Shown piece by piece: positions 5,976-7,553 of a stretch of 7,553 nt of DNA. The stretch's first letter is position 1; every line of letters starts with the position of its first letter. Below the pieces are notes generated by a model, which made no database searches, was not told the origin of the DNA, and saw only the letters and a list, made by a program, of their open reading frames with translations. The position numbers and the translations under genes were made by a program. The DNA is taken from positions 1 through 7,553 of the forward strand of contig JAPYWX010000072.1 in the NCBI GenBank assembly GCA_028276145.1, written 5' to 3'. Origin of the DNA: Spirochaetota bacterium (GTDB lineage Bacteria > Spirochaetota > Brevinematia > DTOW01).

Positions 5976-6761
5976 ATGGATGTAAAACTAGTAAGAGTTA
6001 TAAAGACTTTTGGTGATTTTGCTTTAATAAACATAGAAGGTAGAGAGCTTAAAGCTAAGGTTGAAGGTAAAATACCTAGTAACCAATTCTTAGGTGAAAT
6101 TTCCAACAAAGACGGTAAAGTAGTTATAAAAGTTGTTGATGGTGCTATCATTTCCAAGGGAAATGAGATATTAGCTAACCTTGGTTTAAGATCTACAAAG
6201 AGTAATGTTTTTGCTTTGGATGTTTTTAAAGGAATTCTTTTACCTATAAGGTATGATTTTTTTAGATTGATGGAAGTGTACTCTCTACCACCTTTGATTT
6301 TGGGGCTTTTGATCAAGGCTAAGAATGGAGAGGTTAGGAGGGAAGAGTTAGCCTTAGTTAGAGAAGTTTTTAATGAGTACAGAAAAGGTAATTTTACTAA
6401 TGATGAGTTAGAAATTTTCCTTAATTCTTTATTTTTTGGTAGTATCAATGATAAAAGGTTTTTGGTATTGGGGTTAAGTGAAGATGAAAAAGAAAAGTGG
6501 TTTGGGTATGTTGAGTATGAGGAGCGTAGTTTTAGAAAGTTGATTTTGACAACAGAGATTGACGGTATAGCTATTCACATAGTTTTTGAGCTTCTTTCGA
6601 ATTCTTACAGGTTAGACATACATTTTTATGGTGACATAGCTGTGAATCCTTCTGCTTCGAGTTATCTTAAGGAAAAACTTGAGGAAATTGGTGTATCTCC
6701 GATTTTTGTTAATATAGCTGTGGGGGGAGATTATGAAGAAAGCGGTAGCTCTGAAGTATGA
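5976..6761 (+). CDS. FliK-like flagellar hook-length control domain protein (divergent)
   Basis: The product has 261 residues and no signal peptide or membrane segment. The N-terminal 55 or so residues form a small beta-rich unit (F-G-D-F-A-L-I-N-I-E-G-R-E-L, later K-V-V-I-K-V-V), like the opening module of many FliK-type proteins. A helical middle follows (about 82-165). The C-terminal region from W-F-G-Y-V-E to F-V-N-I-A-V-G (175-250) has the strand-strand-helix-strand order of the Flg_hook domain, including a terminal V-N-I-A-V-G. FliK measures hook length and triggers the FlhB specificity switch; the next gene encodes an FlhB C-terminal domain, which supports the call. Residues are weakly conserved, so this is fold-level inference. 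The ATG follows the previous TAG with no gap and has only a weak ribosome binding site, so translation is probably coupled. The protein is shorter than classic FliK and lacks the Pro/Gln-rich ruler region. Confidence 0.55.
   Translation: MDVKLVRVIKTFGDFALINIEGRELKAKVEGKIPSNQFLGEISNKDGKVVIKVVDGAIISKGNEILANLGLRSTKSNVFALDVFKGILLPIRYDFFRLMEVYSLPPLILGLLIKAKNGEVRREELALVREVFNEYRKGNFTNDELEIFLNSLFFGSINDKRFLVLGLSEDEKEKWFGYVEYEERSFRKLILTTEIDGIAIHIVFELLSNSYRLDIHFYGDIAVNPSASSYLKEKLEEIGVSPIFVNIAVGGDYEESGSSEV
6722..6729 (+). promoter_or_regulatory. ribosome binding site of flhX
   Basis: GGGGGGAG ends three bases before the ATG at 6733, inside the FliK-like coding sequence. The spacing is a little short, but it is the only purine-rich run close to this start. 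Confidence 0.5.
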
Positions 6762-6993
6762 CGCTCAAGAAATGTCAGCGCCTCAGGTTATATCCAAGGG
6801 TGTTGGCTTACTTGCCGAGAAAATAATAAAAATAGCTGAAGAGCATAATATACCGATTGTTAAATCTGAGGTTGTTGACCCTTTGATGACTATAAGCTTG
6901 AGGTCGGAAATACCTCCAGAACTCTACGAGGCGATTGCTGAAATAATTGCTTATGTTTATAAACTAGTTAGAGAAAGTAAAGAGAAGAACTAA
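6733..6993 (+). CDS. flhX: FlhX, stand-alone FlhB C-terminal cytoplasmic domain
   Basis: The product has 86 residues and matches the part of FlhB/EscU-type export-switch proteins that follows the N-P-T-H autocleavage site. Landmarks are A-V-A-L-K-Y-D (4-10), A-P-Q-V-I-S-K-G (16-23), an I-A-E-E-H-N-I-P-I-V run (34-43) and I-P-P-E-L-Y-E-A-I-A-E (60-70). There is no transmembrane domain and no N-P-T-H motif; the protein begins where the cleaved FlhB fragment would begin. In Helicobacter a FlhX protein can replace that fragment, and Bacillus YlqH is a similar stand-alone protein. It would act at the flagellar export gate with FlhA/FlhB, probably with the FliK-like protein encoded just upstream. 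The ATG overlaps the upstream gene by 29 bases and has a purine-rich GGGGGGAG sequence three bases before it. FlhB itself is not in the window. Confidence 0.88.
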   Translation: MKKAVALKYDAQEMSAPQVISKGVGLLAEKIIKIAEEHNIPIVKSEVVDPLMTISLRSEIPPELYEAIAEIIAYVYKLVRESKEKN

Positions 6994-7000
6994 TGAGGCT

Positions 7001-7050
7001 GAGCCCCCAGGGGGGACTGGGGACCGAGATGGGGGTGTGCTAAATATACT
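7001..7050 (+). other. G-rich island after flhX, ending in a palindrome-array half site
   Basis: Starting eight bases after the flhX stop, the sequence has CCCCC (7004-7008), then G runs at 7010-7015, 7019-7022 and 7031-7035, far above the local GC level. GTGCTAAATATAC at 7037-7049 follows at once and matches the array unit GTGCTAAATAGCAC apart from one missing base and one substitution. The C run could pair with any of the G runs, and the G runs could form a quadruplex. No T tract supports a terminator. Confidence 0.5.
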
Positions 7051-7070
7051 AAGTTCATTAATATAATAAT

Positions 7071-7099
7071 AAAATTTTTTCAAATTTCCAAATTTTTTT
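7071..7099. other. clustered A/T tracts, possible DNA bend
   Basis: Three A-then-T tracts (A4T6, A3T3, A3T7) have their A/T junctions at 7074/7075, 7084/7085 and 7092/7093, roughly one helical turn apart. Phased A/T tracts of this kind curve DNA. Bases 7100-7185 hold no gene or clear signal. Confidence 0.35.
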
Positions 7100-7185
7100 A
7101 ATATAGTTAAAAAGAGCCCTTTCATTTTTAGGTGTATGGTAATTAAGTCTTTTCAGGAATTTCAGATAAGGTATTTATTTTTTAG

Positions 7186-7206
7186 CAGAGAGGCGTAGCC
7201 TCTCTG
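7186..7206 (-). terminator. hairpin downstream of thiC
   Basis: CAGAGAGGC (7186-7194), loop GTA, GCCTCTCTG (7198-7206) is a perfect 9-bp stem 17 bases beyond the thiC stop. In the thiC direction it is followed by A-rich rather than U-rich sequence, so it is not a typical intrinsic terminator; it may protect the 3' end or act another way. It shares the C-GNA-G triloop and purine/pyrimidine arms of the hairpin at 4189-4215. Confidence 0.45.
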
Positions 7207-7223
7207 GTAGTGAAATTTTATTT

Positions 7224-7553
7224 CTATTCAGCAACTTCAGCTTCTTTTTTCTCAAGTTCTTCTAGCATGTCCTGAGTTATTCTCATTGAGCAGAAGCCGG
7301 GACCACACATTGAACAGAATCTTGCTCTTTTGTATGGGTCATCAGGTAATAATTCATCGTGGTACTTCCTTGCTGTTTCAGGGTCAATTGCTAATTCAAA
7401 TTGTCTTAGCCAATCAAACTTGAACCTTGCTTTTGATAGCTCTAAGTCCCATTCTTTTGCTCCCGGTATGCCTTTAGCGATGTCTGCAGCGTGTGCTGCT
7501 ATCCTATAGGCTATTATTCCTTGCTTTACATCCTCAGGGTTTGGCAGTCCTAA
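7224..7553 (-). CDS. thiC: phosphomethylpyrimidine synthase ThiC, C-terminal part (5' end outside window)
   Basis: ThiC is a radical SAM enzyme that converts aminoimidazole ribotide to hydroxymethylpyrimidine phosphate in thiamine synthesis. The frame is open from the right edge to a TAG at 7226-7224, giving 109 residues, so only the C-terminal part is present. The fragment reads L-G-L-P-N-P-E-D-V at its start, then A-A-H-A-A-D-I-A-K-G, and W-L-R-Q-F-E-L-A-I-D-P. The [4Fe-4S] motif C-S-M-C-G-P-G-F-C follows (CX2CX4C, the unusual C-terminal cluster site of ThiC), then S-M-R-I-T and a Glu/Lys-rich tail. All three cluster cysteines are present. Any TPP riboswitch would lie at the 5' end, outside the window. 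It converges with flhX across about 230 non-coding bases. Confidence 0.95.
   Translation of the reverse strand, partial: LGLPNPEDVKQGIIAYRIAAHAADIAKGIPGAKEWDLELSKARFKFDWLRQFELAIDPETARKYHDELLPDDPYKRARFCSMCGPGFCSMRITQDMLEELEKKEAEVAE

Noticed and set aside
5936..6448. 170-codon minus-strand ORF opposite the FliK-like gene
   Set aside because: It is the reverse of a better-supported plus-strand gene in an apparent operon, with Lys/Ser/Leu-rich sequence and no domain.
6993..7043. 16-codon ORF whose ATG overlaps the flhX stop (TAATG)
   Set aside because: The overlap is the style of coupled genes, but the ORF runs through the G-rich island, has a composition unlike the other genes, and encodes no recognisable peptide. 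Chance is the simpler explanation.

Overview
The window reads as chromosomal DNA from an AT-rich, Gram-negative-type (diderm), flagellated bacterium. The diderm evidence is a TamB-like C-terminus, apolipoprotein N-acyltransferase (Lnt) and two lipoprotein signal peptides. The flagellar evidence is a FliK-like protein followed by a stand-alone FlhB C-terminal domain (FlhX). A deep-branching spirochaete is a reasonable guess from protein style and composition, but nothing in the window proves it.

Layout. Bases 1-657 (+) hold the 3' end of a tamB-like gene, cut by the window edge. After about 70 bases with two inverted repeats comes lnt (+, to 2384). A hairpin at 2433-2450 separates lnt from a convergent minus-strand pair: an LptE-like lipoprotein gene (4026-3376) and holA (3434-2451). 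These two overlap by 59 bases, and holA has a textbook ribosome binding site inside its upstream neighbour. Between the start of the lipoprotein gene and the next plus-strand gene lies a 320-360 base intergenic region filled with a tandem array of 13-14 bp palindromes. The array is split by a perfect 12-bp hairpin and a G-rich stretch. On the other side a plus-strand cluster begins: a family 5 (oligopeptide-type) ABC solute-binding lipoprotein (to 5975), a FliK-like protein (5976-6761, starting on the base after the previous stop) and flhX (6733-6993, overlapping by 29 bases). Then come about 230 non-coding bases with a G-rich island, A/T tracts and a hairpin, and finally the C-terminal 109 codons of thiC on the minus strand, cut by the right edge.

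How the genes fit together. TamB, Lnt and the LptE-like lipoprotein all belong to outer-envelope biogenesis, and Lnt would finish the two lipoproteins encoded here. HolA is the clamp-loader delta subunit. The lipoprotein-holA order recalls the lptE-holA neighbourhood of Enterobacteria. The FliK-like/FlhX pair would act in substrate switching of the flagellar export apparatus. ThiC makes the thiamine pyrimidine.

The most unusual content is the palindrome array at 4075-4340. It has 11 full units and one half unit at 15-17 base spacing in two clusters, placed just upstream of a strong minus-strand promoter that appears to give a leaderless mRNA. No family of repeats I can name explains it.
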